Notes: a model not told the origin generated them from the sequence alone. Shown: positions 13,601-26,766, counted from the stretch's first letter. The stretch is DNA of 64,000 bases from Warburgia ugandensis (GCA_035236585.1 CP141132.1:49541880-49605879); one strand, 5' to 3'. Made by a program: numbers and translations.

Positions 13601-14469
13601 GAAGCTTCCTTAGGATTGTGATGATGTTCATCCTCCCATCTCCACCATCTAAGGAAGAAGGACATTGATCCAACCATCCATCCGTAATAGCACATTAAAC
13701 CTTTGCCAACTTAAGGAGATCATATCCTATCTCCTTCCATTCTTCTTAATCTCCTATATTCTTCCTTCCTATCCTTCCTCATATCTTTTCTCCCTTCTTA
13801 TCCTATCTTTCTTGCCCACGCTCTTCACTATCCCACAACCAATCTCCTTCTAATTCCACCTATCTAATGCAGTCACCTTTCCCACAATGAACTCCATGCA
13901 GCCCCTTCTTTCCATTCTTCTTTCTTCCCTCCATTCTCCCGTAGTCCTTTCTACTTGTCATCTTAGCCATTCATTTCCTAAGGCTTCCACCTTAGAACTC
14001 TATAAATAAAGTTGAAGGAGAATGGATCTCTTACTTTTTGCTAAAATCTAAAGCCAAATTCTAGAGAAATAGAGGGAGAGACTATCTCTACCTTAGAGCC
14101 ACATGTCCAACCCTTAGAGAAAAGCCAAGAGTCTCACCCTACAACTGCCTTCATCCCTCTATCTTACACGCAGTTTTCTTCTTGTAAAGTGAGGAGTGAA
14201 GCAGGAGAGTAGAAGTGGTATACACCCTCCTCTCTCTAACTCCTCTCTAAGAAGCGATGCACCTTCTCATTCTCCATCCTAGCTCCTACCCTCATTTATC
14301 CTTGCATACTTTGCATTTCCACGCACCCGCCTTCATTTCCTTGCATGCACTAGCATCCCTTTATTCTTCCCCATATTTGCACGCACTACTCACACCTACA
14401 TGCATCTCCATTCTTTTGCAAGCATTAACCTTCCCTCACTATTTCCTTAGCCTTGTACACATTGCTCTT
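13600..14469. other. Pyrimidine-rich DNA, likely older LTR fragment
   Basis: The plus strand is dominated by C and T (runs such as CTTCCTTCCTATCCTTCC), and a TATA-like CTATAAATAAAG lies at about 14,002. Composition resembles the promoter half of the adjacent Athila LTR (15,190-15,540), so a truncated related LTR is likely. I cannot define its ends. The frames here (13,665 and 14,257) are compositional artefacts. Confidence 0.35.
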
Positions 14470-15188
14470 TGATAAGTAGTCAATTTTTCATAAAAAGTAC
14501 ATAATTAGCAACTCATGTGCTATAAATTATAGCATTATCCTAGGGTTTAAAAAAAAATTCATGATACATGCATTTCTAAGCTAATGGTTTAAAATTTTGA
14601 TATTTTACAAGCTCAAAATCTAATCCAAAGTATATGAATTTAATAACTTCTAGGAATTAATTAGAATTTCTAATATTTTGTAGGTGTTGAAAGGATGATC
14701 CAACAATTAAGGTCGCTTTAGATGAGAATCAATGATCCAGATCAGCCAAGAAGAATAATGACCTAAATTTCATCATTCGGAAGCTCAAGTGAGGTTCAAG
14801 ATCATTTCAAGGCAAACAAATGAGTTTCAAGGAAGCAATTGGAAGAATCAAAGGTGGCTAGAATGGGCCTATGCAAAATCCATGCAATTTCACCACCTTT
14901 GCATGATAATTAGAGCCACGCAAGCCACCTAAGTCACATGAGCCATGCCAAGAGATGACAAGCCATGAAGCTAAGGGATTCAAGCCAGCAAGCAAGAAGC
15001 CATTAAAATGAGCCATTAAGCCATATAAGCCAAGACATATGGAATCACACAATTGGATGATATTTCATGCAATTATCTACATGCTAAAATTGTAATTTTC
15101 AAGAGATAATTAGCAAGAAAAAGATGAGATTTATCAACAAGAAGATAGGCATGCACATGTGGACCAACAAGAGGAAAGATTCTAGCCC

Positions 15189-15249
<61 letters not shown>

Positions 15250-16695
15250 TCAACTTTCTAAAACCCTTCATTATCTCCTCTTCCACCATATAGTTCCCCT
15301 ATTCTTAATCCCATCCATGATCTCCCATGTCCACCTCCCTAAGAATTCCATGACCCCCCTCCAATTCTTTCCAATTTCCATCTTAGACCTCTCCCTAGGT
15401 ATCCCACTATTTCCCATTTCAATTCCACCTTCCCATCCTCACTTTCTAAATCTTATCCTTATCTCTTTCCTCAAATCTTATCTCTCTTTCCACTTTCCTT
15501 AGGATAGAACTCTTGCAAATAGAAAGGGCAATCATCTATAAAGCACCAATTAATCCCATGAAAGAATCATACATGGGTGGTGATGCCTCCACCTAAAAAG
15601 ATGGCACCTCCCACCTTGGTTACCTTCTTAGGTTCTCCACGCCAAAAGCCTAGTAGCATTCCATGTCTCCTTCTTGCACTTCTCCATACATCTTTTGTAC
15701 TTCTTTACCAGGTTGGTTCCATTTCTTATTTCCTTTCCTTATTGCTTTGCTTTATTTATTAGTTCCATGCTTGTCATTCTAGGGCTTTTCCTTGTTGATT
15801 TGGTTTTAACTGGTGCTAGTTCTCTTTAATCCAAGGCAACTATCTCTTCTAGTGACATCTAAGAGATAGTAGGCTTTGAATCATCCTTATTTCTTTTCCT
15901 TACTTGCTTTGTTCTAGTGCTAGCTGTTGGATTATCCATCTTTGTTAAATTTGTTTCCACCATCTTTCACTTTTTCTTTGATTCTCTTGTTTTGGCTTCA
16001 CATACCTTGAATTTATTTTGATGAAGTTTAGTTGGATTGAATGTTGAAGTTGCACTTTGGGATAGTGCACACCATTTATTTCCATGTTTTAATTTTGAAT
16101 GTATGTTGCATGCCAAGTTGTAATGAAGTTATGAAATAATGAAAGTAATTCCATGTGCATCTTGTTTTTCAATAGTTTAATTTTATTTATTCATTGAATC
16201 TTGCATATAACCCATATGATGTTTACATTCTATTCTTAGTTTTATTCAAGTTGTTCCACGCACATCATTCTATTTAATTCTCATGGCATCATTCTAGATC
16301 CATGTAAAGTTTCCATTCTATGTTGCATGCACACTCTCCATGAGTTCATGTGCCATCTGTTGATTTAGTTTTTGTATGTTTGTTGATTATGTTAGGTTCC
16401 TTTATTCATCACTAAGTTAGTTACATGTTAGATTAGATGTAGTTAGTTTCTATGTTTAGTTTTAGAAAGTTTTATTTTAAAAAGTTTTCTTAGTTTGATT
16501 TCTAGTTCCATGCATGTTTCCATTTCCATGTTGTTTCAATTATTAGAATAAATCAAACACAATATTTCTTTGGTTAGGATAGGTAATTTAAACAAGATCT
16601 AATTGCTTAAAAATTTGTGAGATTCCTTGTAGGATCGACCTTGTTCGTGTACATTTACTACTTTGATTCATGCACTTGCATGTACTTATAAAACA
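14470..16695 (+). mobile_element. Athila-type gypsy 5' LTR
   Basis: It starts TGATAAGTAGTCAATTTTTC and ends AAAACA after the LTR tail GAGATTCCTTGTAGGATCGACC ... CATGCACTTGC, a layout typical of Athila LTRs. The last ~600 bp (16,060-16,660) is repeated at 21,430-22,020, giving the paired LTR. The early part matches the reverse complement of 29,875-32,261 (the AAGCCA-rich stretch and 'CACCTTTGCATG'). A 54-bp TC microsatellite sits at 15,192-15,245. Downstream at about 16,706 the bases TTTTTTCCACTGTCAACAGGG resemble a decayed Asp-tRNA primer site. The exact 5' border is inferred by comparison with 44,486. Confidence 0.7.
15192..15245. repeat. (TC)n microsatellite, about 54 bp
   Basis: An uninterrupted TC dinucleotide run inside the Athila 5' LTR, upstream of its likely promoter. 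It is probably a replication-slippage expansion. Confidence 0.95.
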
Positions 16696-17999
16696 TACGC
16701 TAAGTTTTTTCCACTGTCAACAGGGAATCATAATGGATTTGTGGTTGGATTTTTGTTTAGATTGTTCATCTTTAATTGTAGATCTAGGATGCATCAGATT
16801 AGGGTTTTTTATTCTGTTTTTTGTTCCATAGAAATTGGAATATTTCCTTGTTTTGTGCATGGAGAATGTAGTAAAAAGGAGTGGAGGCAATCATGTGGGC
16901 CAAAGTTTCATCAGATTAGTTAGGATTTTATTACTTTCCTAGGTTAAGGATTTTATTTTCATCTTTGAGAGGATTTGAAGAGAGGCTCCATTATAAATTT
17001 TAATTATTTTAAATGGATTGTAATAATATAGGCCAAGTGAGGGGTATGGTGGCCCACACTTGAACTTCATCAAAAATCCCACTACAAGTTTCCAACCTTC
17101 TCTTTGTTTTCTAGTGTAGTTGCATTTGTGTAATTTGCATTTTTAATGGTAGTATAATTCATATAGTTTAGGTCATTCATTATAAATCGTGCAAAATATT
17201 TAGGGTTGTTGCATTAGATTGCACATATTTAACAAAGGTTAGCCTGAACTTAGGTATAATCAAGGCATGGGCTATTTGGTTGTAGTGCCTCGTCTATTAA
17301 GGTGTCGATCCTTTGTTAGATGGCATATAGGTAGGCATTAGTTTGTTTTCCTTGTATTACATTGCACGTTTATTGCTTTATGTTAGATGGATCATATTGA
17401 TAATAAGGACTGGATTTCATCACCATATCCTTGGCCCACCTAGGTAATCAAATCAATTCTTTGTATGCTTGTGATCCCAACCCTTAAATCTTAATTTAAA
17501 ATATAGTAGCAAGAGACTTAGGATATTGAGCATATAAGATCCTTTTTGAAGGAGTAGATTTACTGTCACTCCTTTGGCTTTTGAGCATTGTGGTTATAGT
17601 TCGTATACAAAATCCAATTGATTTTGCCATGCCTTTCATTGATGTTTTTTGAGGTCTAAACCCATCCTTACATTAGAATTGTATTAACCACTTTGAGTAA
17701 GACTTGATTGGTAAGCAAGAGTCATGCCTAGATAAAAGAAGGAACTGTTTAGATTTAGTTGTAAAATCTATCACCCTATAATTAACAAAGATTATTAAAA
17801 CATCTCATTAGCTGACCATTAGGATTGATTGCACATCACTTAGAGTTAGGAGTCACATTTAGTTAGGTTGCATAATTTAGATATGGTTTCATCTTAGTGC
17901 ATGCATGCTTGTCAATCTCAAAACAATGAGTTAGTACCATTTGATCCTAAGAATGAATGCACACATAGGAAAGGGTTAAGAAATTAAATTCCTAACCAC
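16696..17999 (+). other. Athila 5' leader, non-coding
   Basis: About 1.3 kb separates the LTR from gag, as expected for Athila elements, which have long leaders. I see no conserved frame; the 86-codon frame at 16,663 overlaps the LTR end and is not credible. Confidence 0.5.
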
Positions 18000-19400
18000 A
18001 TGGTAGACCCACTAGTTGTAGTTGAGCCCAAGGCCATAAGATATTTCTATGTGCCACTTCAATGGAATACTTTCTCATGCATAGCATTGTCACCTACCAA
18101 TGCAGACCATTTTGAGCTTAAACCTAGAGTCATTCAATTACTCCTCTCATATTACAATTTAGAGAGAGAGGATCCATACCTATAAATCAAGGAATTCCTC
18201 GATATTTGCACTGCATTTAAGTTCCAAAATTTTTGGATGATTTCACTAGACTTAGGCTATTTCCCTTCTCTTTGAAAGATAAGGCCAAATCTTGGTTGAA
18301 TCCTTTAGAGATCGGTTCCATCACCACATGGGGACAAGTTATCTAAAAAGTTTTTGAAAAAAAAATTCCCCATAGGCAAGACCAATGCCCTTCACATGGA
18401 GATCATAAACTTCTAGTAAAGAGAAGATGAATAATATTATGAGTGTTGGGAATGGTGGAATGAATTGCTGCAAAAATGTCCCCATCATGGTTTTGAAAAA
18501 TGGTAGTAAGTTCAATACTTTTATGAGGCGTTTACACTTCAAAATAGCAGGATGGTAGATACCGATAGTGGAGGGGCCTCATGATGAAAAGTTAGACAAA
18601 GGCCTAGGAATTTTTTTAACATTTGCTGAAAATTCCCAGTAATGGAATTATTTGAATCGTCAAGATAGAAATTTTCAGCATCAAAAGAGAGGAGGCCTTT
18701 ATGGAATAGGAGTGATCACAGATATGTCTTATAAACTTGACTCCTTGGTGGGATGTATGGACAAGGATGAAAATATGTTCTAGACAATTGATGCAAGACT
18801 TGATGCCTTCATGGTTGGAAGTGCATCCATGAAACCTCCATGAGAGGTTTTTTCCATTTGTTCCAACCTAACATACTTAATGTCAGCCAATCCATCTAAT
18901 TAAGCATTTCCTAAATGTTTTTTGGAAGAAGCAAATGTTATGAATGCATATCACAATCCTAGCAATAATGCTTATTCTAAGACTTAGAATCTAGGATGTG
19001 CTGGGAATCCTAACTTTTCATGGTCTAAGAACACTCACTAAGGAGGTCCATCTATGAATCCCTTTGCTCAAAACTTTCCTAGAACTTTAGTTCCCTAATA
19101 ATCTCTTGGTTTTCAGTTCCCTTAGCAATGTAAGAAACCAACTTTTGAGGAAACTATGTAGTTATTTGTGGAAAAAACTTCAAAACACTGGGATGAGATT
19201 AAACAGGTCATCAATGAGAGTAGAAAAATCTCAAATGTCAATTCGCAAGCTATTACTAAGCTAGGATGCAAACGAATCAGTTGTTTGCTACACTTAGTGA
19301 TAGAGGAAAGCGACAATTCCCCAATCAACCGATAAAAAACCCTTAGGGACAGTTTGAAATAAGGTCATCTTCAAGTTCCCAGAGACACCCTAACCATGCA
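18000..19400 (+). pseudogene. gag: Athila gag relic
   Basis: Gag forms the retrotransposon capsid. Translated pieces follow the Athila gag order: SPTNADHFELKPRVIQLL, EDPYL, IKEFLDICTAFKF, a LGYFPSL/KDKAKSWLN-like piece, and KCPHHGFEKW around 18,460-18,500. A low-complexity C-terminal half then ends near KPTFEETM, KHWDEIKQVINES and KISNVNSQAITKLG (19,130-19,265), the conserved tail preceding protease. Many stops and several frameshifts break the frame, so no capsid can be made. It follows the leader of the Athila LTR at 14,470 and precedes the protease relic in the same orientation. Confidence 0.8.
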
Positions 19401-19499
19401 AAGTCCATAACTATCTTTAGGAGTAGTTGTCAAATTGATAACAAGGTAGGGTAGACTGAGGAAAAACTATAGGAGAATGAACCACAAGCTACAATTAAG

Positions 19500-20460
19500 G
19501 ATAAAGAGAAAAGACATAAATCTCCAACTCCATCTGAACCTATAGTTGAGGTACCTTATGTGCCTAAAGCTCCATTCCTTCAACTCTTAAACAAGGCAAA
19601 GAAAGGGACAAATTTTCATGAGATAATAGATTTTTTAAACATGTGCAAATTAATATCTTATTACTCAATGCTATAACATATATCGATGCCTATGCCAAGT
19701 TTCTCAAAGAGCTTTGTACATCAAAGTTCAAGCTTAATGTACAAAAGAAAGCCTTTCTCACCGAGCAAGTGAGCTCTTTGATTCAACACCAGACCCCTCC
19801 TAAGTTTAGAGATCAAGGTTGTCATACATTATTAGAGATCACATCATTGATAGGGCACTATTAGATTTAAGGGCTAGTGTAAACTTACTATTATATTCTG
19901 TTTATGGGCAATTAGGATTTAGTGAACTTAAGACAACCAATACCACTTCACAACATGCAAATAGATCAGTAAAAAGTTCACTTGGTATGGTTGAAGATGT
20001 ATTAGTATCGGTGGACCCATTTTACTTCCTTGTAGATTTTATAGTCCTAGATACCAGCTTGTATCAGACCCCGATAGTTAGATCCTAGTCATTCTTGGAT
20101 GTCTATTCTTAGCAACATCTAATGTATCATCAACTATAGACCTAGATGAAACTCAATGTTTTTAATACCAATCATCAACATTTAGACCTAGATGATTCTT
20201 GTATAGTCAATTTGATTAAAGTTCTAATTTTAGATGCTATTACACCATCTTCTACCATGGACCCACTTAAGGCATGTCTAGCATACTTTAATTGTGGTTT
20301 TAATATAGACAAGTCGATAGAAGAGGTAAATCATCTCTTAGATGTTGCACCGATCATGGATACCTCTAAATGGGGACCTCGAGTGGAACCTCTTCCTCCT
20401 TCCAATTTTGTCCTGGTATATTCAATAGAAAAAAATGCCTACATTGGTCCTTAAGCCATT
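19500..20460 (+). pseudogene. Athila aspartic protease relic
   Basis: The segment starts VEVPYVPKAPFLQLLNKAK and continues KFLKELCTSKFKLN, LTEQVSSLIQHQTPPKFRDQG, then L/DLRASVNLLLYSVYGQLG and DFIVLDTS. This is the order of Athila protease with its preceding linker. The catalytic motif, normally D-L-G-A-S-I-N-L-hydrophobic, reads DLRASVNLL, so the glycine is replaced by arginine. Frames shift near 19,640 and 19,850. The later part (20,146-20,454) retains the linker toward RT: LDLDDSC and SKWGPRVEPLPPSN. Confidence 0.75.
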
Positions 20461-20559
20461 GCTTGATAATCTAAAATATTCTTATGAAAGACTTGATGAA
20501 TCCTTGCATATAATTGTAGCATCAAATCTTGATCAAGAATAAGAAGGAAAGATCCTTGA

Positions 20560-21431
20560 TATTCCAAGAGAACATAAGATAGCCTTAGGGTGGACTATAG
20601 AAGACATTAAAGGGATTAGCCCTACTATGTGTGTGCATAGAAATCACCTAGAAGAAAATGCTAAACCATATAGGGAAACACAAAGGAGACTAAACCCTAA
20701 TATGAAAGGGAAATATTTAACCTCTTAGATGTTGGGGTTATCTACCCCATTTCTGATAGTACTTAGGTCAACCCAATTCAAGTAATACCAAAGAAATATG
20801 GAGTCATAGTAATCCATAATATGGATAATAAGTTAATCTCTACTTGCATGACCACTGGGTGGAGAGTCTATGTTGATTACTAAAAATTGAAGTCGGTCAG
20901 GAGGAAAGACCACTTTCCTCTTCCTTTTACTAATCAAATGCTAGAAAGGTTAGTTGGCCATAAGTTTTATTGCTTTCTTGATGTTTCTTCTAGTTATAAC
21001 CAAATCCCCATAGTACTTAAGAACCAAAGGCTACCTTCACTTGCCCATTTGGGACCTTTTCCTACTTATGTATGCCCTTTGAATAATGTAATTCTCTAGC
21101 TATTTTCCAAAGGTATATATTGAGCATATTTTTTGACATGGTGGAGAGGCTCTTCGAAGTGTTTATGGATAATTTTTAAATATTTGGTTCACCATTTGAT
21201 GAATGCCTGCACCACTTAAAATTAGTCTTTGTTAGGTGTTCAAAGAAGAATCTTGTGCTAAATTGGGAAAAATGTCATTTTATGGTACAAAATGGTATTA
21301 TTTTAGGACACATTATATCACACAATGGCATAGAAGTTTAAAAAGCCAAACTGGATCTCATTTCTAATCTACCTCCTCCTAGGGCAGTGAAGGAAATTTG
21401 CTCATTCTTAGGCCATGTTGGATTTTATAGT
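20560..21431 (+). pseudogene. Athila reverse transcriptase relic, truncated
   Basis: RT copies element RNA into DNA. Pieces in order: GWTIEDIKGISPTMCVHRN at 20,590, then VIYPISDST and WVNPIQVIPKK-like sequence, GWRVYVDY, RKDHFPLPFTNQMLERLVGH, YCFLDVSSSYNQIPI (the first catalytic Asp region), and the thumb-side GHIISHNGIEV-like and SFLGHVGFY-like pieces near 21,300-21,427. Stops and frameshifts are frequent. Similarity ends abruptly at about 21,431, where LTR sequence begins. RNase H and integrase are therefore missing through an internal deletion. Confidence 0.8.
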
Positions 21432-22050
21432 ACGCACCATTTATTTCCATGTTTTTAATTTTAGATTATGTTGCACACCAAGTTGTAATGAAGTTATGAA
21501 ATAATGAAAGTAATTCTATGAGCATCTTATTTTTGAATGGTTTAAGTTTATTTATTCCCTGAATCTTTCATATAACCCATATGATGTTTGCATTCCATTC
21601 TTAGTTTTATTCAACTTGTTCCATGTACATCCTTCTAGATTGATGTGAAGTTTCCATTGTGTGTTGCATGCACACTCCCCATGAGTTCATGTACCATATT
21701 TTGATTTCATTTTTGTATGCTTGTTGATTAGAATTAGTTCACGTTCGATTCCTTTATTCATTGCTAAGTTGGTTGCATATTGGATTAGTTTTAGTTAGTT
21801 TCTAAGTTTAGTTTTAGAAAGTCTTTAAGTTTAAAAAGTTTCCTTAGCTTATTTCTAATTCCATGCATGTTTCCATTTCCATGTTCTTTCAATTCTTAGA
21901 ATAAATCAAATACAGTCATTCTTTTTCTAGGATAGGTAATTTGAAAAAGATCCAATTGCTTAAAAATCTGTGAGATTCCTCATGGGATCAAATTCAGTTC
22001 CATTCATTTACTACTTTGATTCTTGAGCTTGTGCATACTTTAAAAACTCC
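21432..22050 (+). mobile_element. Athila 3' LTR, 5' part missing
   Basis: From GCACCATTTATTTCCATG onward it matches 16,066-16,690 of the 5' LTR, sharing GTTGTAATGAAGTTATGAAA and ATAACCCATATGATGTTT, down to GAGATTCCTCATGGGATC. It joins the RT relic directly, so the first ~1.6 kb of this LTR and the 3' half of pol were lost together. The copies differ by many substitutions and small indels, so the element is old. Confidence 0.8.
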
Positions 22051-22139
22051 TCCTTTCCATGCCTCCATCATCTTCTAATTTACACACATTTCCTGTTCCA
22101 TCATTCCATTCCCTTACACACATTCAACCTTTCACCCTT

Positions 22140-22300
22140 AACTTAGAACTACCTGCTAGGTTAAAGTAGGATAATCTAAGTTTAATTGAACTCTGTTTAA
22201 TAAAGAGTCTCTATGAGATCGACCAATATTTTCTAGTTTATTCTACAATGGATCTATGCATTTGCTGTGTAACTTAAAAGACACATCACTCTACAAATTT
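22140..22300 (+). mobile_element. Second Athila-like LTR tail
   Basis: GTCTCTATGAGATCGACC ... CTACAATGGATCTATGCATTTGC repeats the pattern 'flush of A/T, GATCGACC, CTAC, GCACTTGC' seen at the ends of the other Athila LTRs at 16,650 and 44,950. Only the tail is recognisable. Confidence 0.4.
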
Positions 22301-24918
22301 AGTCTTTCATCCTACAAAGTTGGATCAATACTCCTTATCTTAGTGCAGTTTACAATAGCATACTTTGTGTAGAAATCCTCCAAAGCTTCAACATTTTTCA
22401 TGTTCCTCGTATGGCATAGAAGCCTTACCCTTATATCTGAGGAATTTCTTTGAAGATTTTGATAGGTTTCTCTATTATTACAAAGTCCTAAAAATTCTCA
22501 TGAAGTGGTTTAGCGAATACTTTAGTTCTTCAATATATAGAGGATCTTCTCCTTCTATTTAAAAGTCTTCCTCTTGTAGGATAGTATTCAAGACCATAAC
22601 TCTTGATGTTAATGATAGAAAGTTCAGGGTCCTCCAAAGTGGCAATTTATTTGTTGATTTGACATGTTTGGGCCTCAATGAAATTCTTCTTGGCAAGAAT
22701 ACTAGTAGTATTTGTTTAAGTTTGATCCCCAATTTGTTTTGTCCTAAAGATGAGCTAACCTCAATAATCATATTGTTACTCCTATTCCTTGACATCTTTG
22801 CCCCTTTGATATTAACTTTTCTATTAACCATCACCTCTATTATATTTAAGCAACCCTTCATTTTACTTTTTCCCATTTTCTATTTGTTGTTTGTTGTTGT
22901 ATCTATTGTTTGCATCTTTATTTTAAACTCAAATTATGTTTACATCTTTATTTCCTTTAGTGGTCTTTAGTGTTTTCGATGAGATTCAATTTTTGGCATG
23001 CTTGGTCCACAAAAATTGGAAAGATTTAGAAGATTTTTATAGATGAAATCAACCCATGTGTTAGTTTCATATGGCCTAAGAGGGATTTCTTTTGTGATTG
23101 GCTTACTTAGATCAATTATTACACATAAATTGGCCTTATCACTTATGTGCTAAAGTGCGTTGTCATGTCCATTTTTGCGCCATCAATTCTAATAGTGCTA
23201 TCCACCATTATTGCTAATGCATAAATTCCTCTTTTATCTAGTAGCATAAGAAAGACTAGGTATTTCGATCTAGATTGAAATTTTTGTGATCTCATGAATT
23301 TCAGTTCAAATTGAAGAGCCCACCTTGGAGGAGAAAATAAACTCTCCCAAGCATTCAAGTATTCAATTAAATGAGAAAGGAAGAAAGCTTTTCTCAATCT
23401 GGAACTAAAACTAGAATTTCTAGATTATGACTAAACTTGAATCTTGTAATTAGCAGTTTTAACTAACATGAATTGCTGAGAAGTGTACCACATTAGGATG
23501 AAAGAAAAAAAAACCCTCCACACTTTTAGGCTTCTTCTTCTTCTTCTCCTAAAGGTGGCTTCAAACTCCAACCTTTTAGAACTATAGGTAAGAAGAGAGC
23601 TTTAGGGTTTTGTTTCCACTTTGAGAGGACACCAAGTGGGGGGTTTTCTTTCATTTCTGCTTTACATCCCTTTAATGTGTTGTATATACAAAGGAGAAAT
23701 CTCCTAGGCCATCTCAATTAGAGAAACTCAAATCCAAGTTGAACTTCCACTAGCTTAACTGGTGACACCTAGGAATCGTCTTAAAATTATACTTTCTAGC
23801 TTTAGGAAAACCTTATTAATTGCATTAAAACTCTCCCAAATTCACTAATAGGAATTTTCTACCATCTAGAGAGACTATGTAACATCAAGCAATTGTACCC
23901 ACTAATAAACATTTATGGCTCACATAAGAAGATAATCACATAGGTTCCCTTATGAGTAAATTATCACAATACCCTTTCACTATTCTACATTTATATGTGA
24001 TAGCTATGTGGGGCATATGGATATGCTAATCCTGAGGCTTGTCATGTTAGTACAACTAAGTACAATGGGACCTATCCTTAAATGAACATCAAAATAACTT
24101 AAAAAAATTATTTTGAAAATATCTTACTTTAAGTACACATAATAAAATTAATTTGATAAACAGTTTACCAAATATCACAAAGGCCTTGGGATGTTCCCAA
24201 GTTCATTTATTAGATAGCTTGCACTGAATATCATTCTCCCAAAGAGTGTGCTTCATATTGAACTTCTTATATACTTTATGAGTTAATAAGTGTCCTAGTG
24301 CACTAAGAACCAATCATGAATAGATCTTCATGGAATGCATCAAGATAAATATCATATCTTGTTCAGACATATAGATTTCCCAAGCCCCAAGGTGCTTGTG
24401 ATTATATTCATCTAGTAACCTTCATTTACTAATCAAGGTCATGTCTTAGGAATGAAATACTTTTACACCCTAATGTATGTTTAGTTGGCTAAGGCCACAT
24501 CCTTTGAGTGAAACACTTTCACACATCCTAATGTATGTTCAAGGTCTCTACCTTAAATCATATGAGAATTGATTATCTCAATCTAAAGAAACATCACATT
24601 TGACAAGTATTACAAAATTGGGTATTCTATTCTCATTCTCACTTGAGGACTATTTTAGGTTTATCGAGAACTAAAATTCTATTTCTCCTTTCACATGGTT
24701 CTTAACAAAATTTTCATGTAATTCCTAGTATCTTGACTAAGGTTGCAGAGATTATCTCATGACTCTCTAACTATATGTTGCATCTAATTACAAATCTTAT
24801 AAAAGAACTACCTGTAATTATACAAATGTGTCCAAGTCAAATTTGACATTGGCATGAGGGAAGTGAATAATAACACTAAGAAAATTGAGGGTCAATTTCC
24901 TCTAGGAGGAAGAGATTT
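22301..24918. other. Unassigned DNA, possible copia LTR debris
   Basis: No protein domain is recognised. The stretch 23,460-24,870 is AT-rich, with LTR-like composition and a TATA-like GTATATACAAAGG near 23,683, but no paired terminus or primer site was found. Frames at 22,559-22,876 (-), 22,659-22,970 (+) and 23,143-23,397 (-) match nothing I know. Confidence 0.35.
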
Positions 24919-25160
24919 TATTTTTATTTCACTATATTAATGATTGTGGGTACATTCCCCTAGCACTAATAACTTAGGGTTAATAAATGAGATCCTTAAT
25001 TACATTGTTTTAGCCACTACTACATAGAAACAATGCTTTTATTTATATTTCACTATATTAATGATTGTGGGTACATTCCACTAGCACTAATAACTTAGGG
25101 TTCATAAATGAGACCCTTAATTACATTGTTTTAGCCACTACTACATATGAACAATGCTTT
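24919..25160. repeat. Tandem duplication, two copies of about 121 bp
   Basis: Copies at 24,919-25,039 and 25,040-25,160 share ACTATATTAATGATTGTGGG, ACTAATAACTTAGGGTT and TTTTAGCCACTACTACATA with only a few substitutions. No coding potential. Confidence 0.9.
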
Positions 25161-25899
25161 GATTGCTAAATACATATAGACAAAACAAAGAAAAGACTCT
25201 TCATTAGAAGTTGCCTATGCATAACCAAGTATGAATCTACAACTTCAATACTCTTTGTACATATTAGTTTTGACTTTGGAGAAAAACTTATTTGATTAGT
25301 TTTATAACATGATTTGATTATTGACTCATTTTTATGACAGGTTGTTCATATATGAAAATGTCCTTCAAAGTATTACCTCAACACGATAAGAGTGCATAAC
25401 CTATGAAGCCTCTCTATTTAGTACTAGGTGTAGCATTAACATGTTCTTTTTTTTTTTTTGTTTATGCATAAGTAGCTTCATTGAGCTTCAAGTGCATACT
25501 AATATATATTTTCTTTCTATTTTTGGGAGATGTGTAGCAGCATATGGCATACATACATACATATATATATATATGTATAATATATTCAGTTCTAGTTGTT
25601 CAATGTTATAGGAGAAAGCATTATATAGCCATTGACTAGTTGACTTTTAAAAGGGCATGAGGTTAACTCTGCTAGAGTCTCGATATATCTTTGATACATA
25701 GATTGTTATGAGAATCTAGATGGGGTTTGGTTTGTAGCCAAAGTCCTTGTCTTTTTAAAACATTTTACAAGGGGTTTGTAAGGCTAGAATAATCATCATA
25801 TTAAGGGTTCACACATAGATAGACCAAGTTAGAATTATCATGATCTTAGGACTTTCTCATAGCTAGGGTCCATTATGTTAGAATTATCAAACTTGTGTG
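25161..25899. other. Unassigned AT-rich DNA
   Basis: Nothing recognisable except a CATA/TA microsatellite at about 25,546-25,574 and a poly-T run at 25,447-25,459. Confidence 0.5.
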
Positions 25900-26375
25900 A
25901 CCACCTTCACATGAATTGTTTGTGCAAAATAATATGCGGTTGTGCATGGCTATCTTTGCATGCATTATTGACATAATATATTTTGGATCCATACATGGCC
26001 ACCTTTTGCATGAATTATTTATGTAAAATATTGCTAAGGCATTTATGTCCACTTTTGCATGGATCATTCATGTAAAATATCCGAAATCGATTCATTGTCA
26101 CCAGCTTTGAATGGATCATTTGTATAGGGGCTATCCATGTAGGGGCCTTGCCACCTTGCAAGACTATCCACGTAAAATATCACCATACCATGCATGATAG
26201 CCAACTTTGTGTGGACTATCCATGTATGGGCTTGCCACCTTTGCATCGACTATTTGTATATGGGCTTGCCACTTTGATAGACTGTCCATGTAAAATATTA
26301 TTAGGCTATGTACGACCACTAACACTACATGGCTTATTCATATAGGGCTTGCCACCTTTACATGGATCACACATG
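25900..26375. repeat. Minisatellite array 1, about 50-bp unit, about 11 copies
   Basis: The core GCCACCTTTGCATGGATTAT followed by TCATGTAAAATAT recurs near 25,900, 25,948, 25,998, 26,047, 26,098, 26,149, 26,200, 26,234, 26,268, 26,314 and 26,351. Spacing is mostly 48-51 bp, with shorter 34-37-bp units at the right. Copies are degenerate. The short frames here read out of the repeat. Confidence 0.8.
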
Positions 26376-26397
26376 ATTGAATATTTGGTATTTGATT

Positions 26398-26630
26398 TAG
26401 ACCAATCATAGCCATTAGATTCAAGTTGGATAAATGATGGCCCTTAACACATGCTAGATTAGTCATGGACATTAAATTTAGGTTAGATAGATTAAAGCTT
26501 TTACTTAGGCTAGATCAATTGCGACTGCCAAATTCAAGCACGATGGATCAAGGATTTTGACTTAGGCAAGATAAATCGTGACAGTCAGTTTAGGCCAGAC
26601 GGATGAAGGCTTTTGGATTTGATTTCTAGG
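26398..26630. repeat. Minisatellite array 2, about 57-bp unit, 4 copies
   Basis: Copies begin near 26,400, 26,455, 26,511 and 26,569 with variants of TAGATCAATCGTGAC and end with CTTTTGACTTAGGC-like sequence. Spacing is 55-58 bp. Confidence 0.75.
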
Positions 26631-26766
26631 ATCATATCAATAGGCTTAGCTTAATGAATCTTGACCTTTGGTTTTGATTTCCACTAAATTGATCTATATG
26701 TTTGAATTTATTTGAAGGGTTGGATGGCTAGAGTTAAGCTTGAGTCACCCTAATTTGTGATTGGCT

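Noticed and set aside
25873-26345. Cysteine-rich short frames on both strands at 25.9-26.3 kb
   Set aside because: Readouts of minisatellite array 1.
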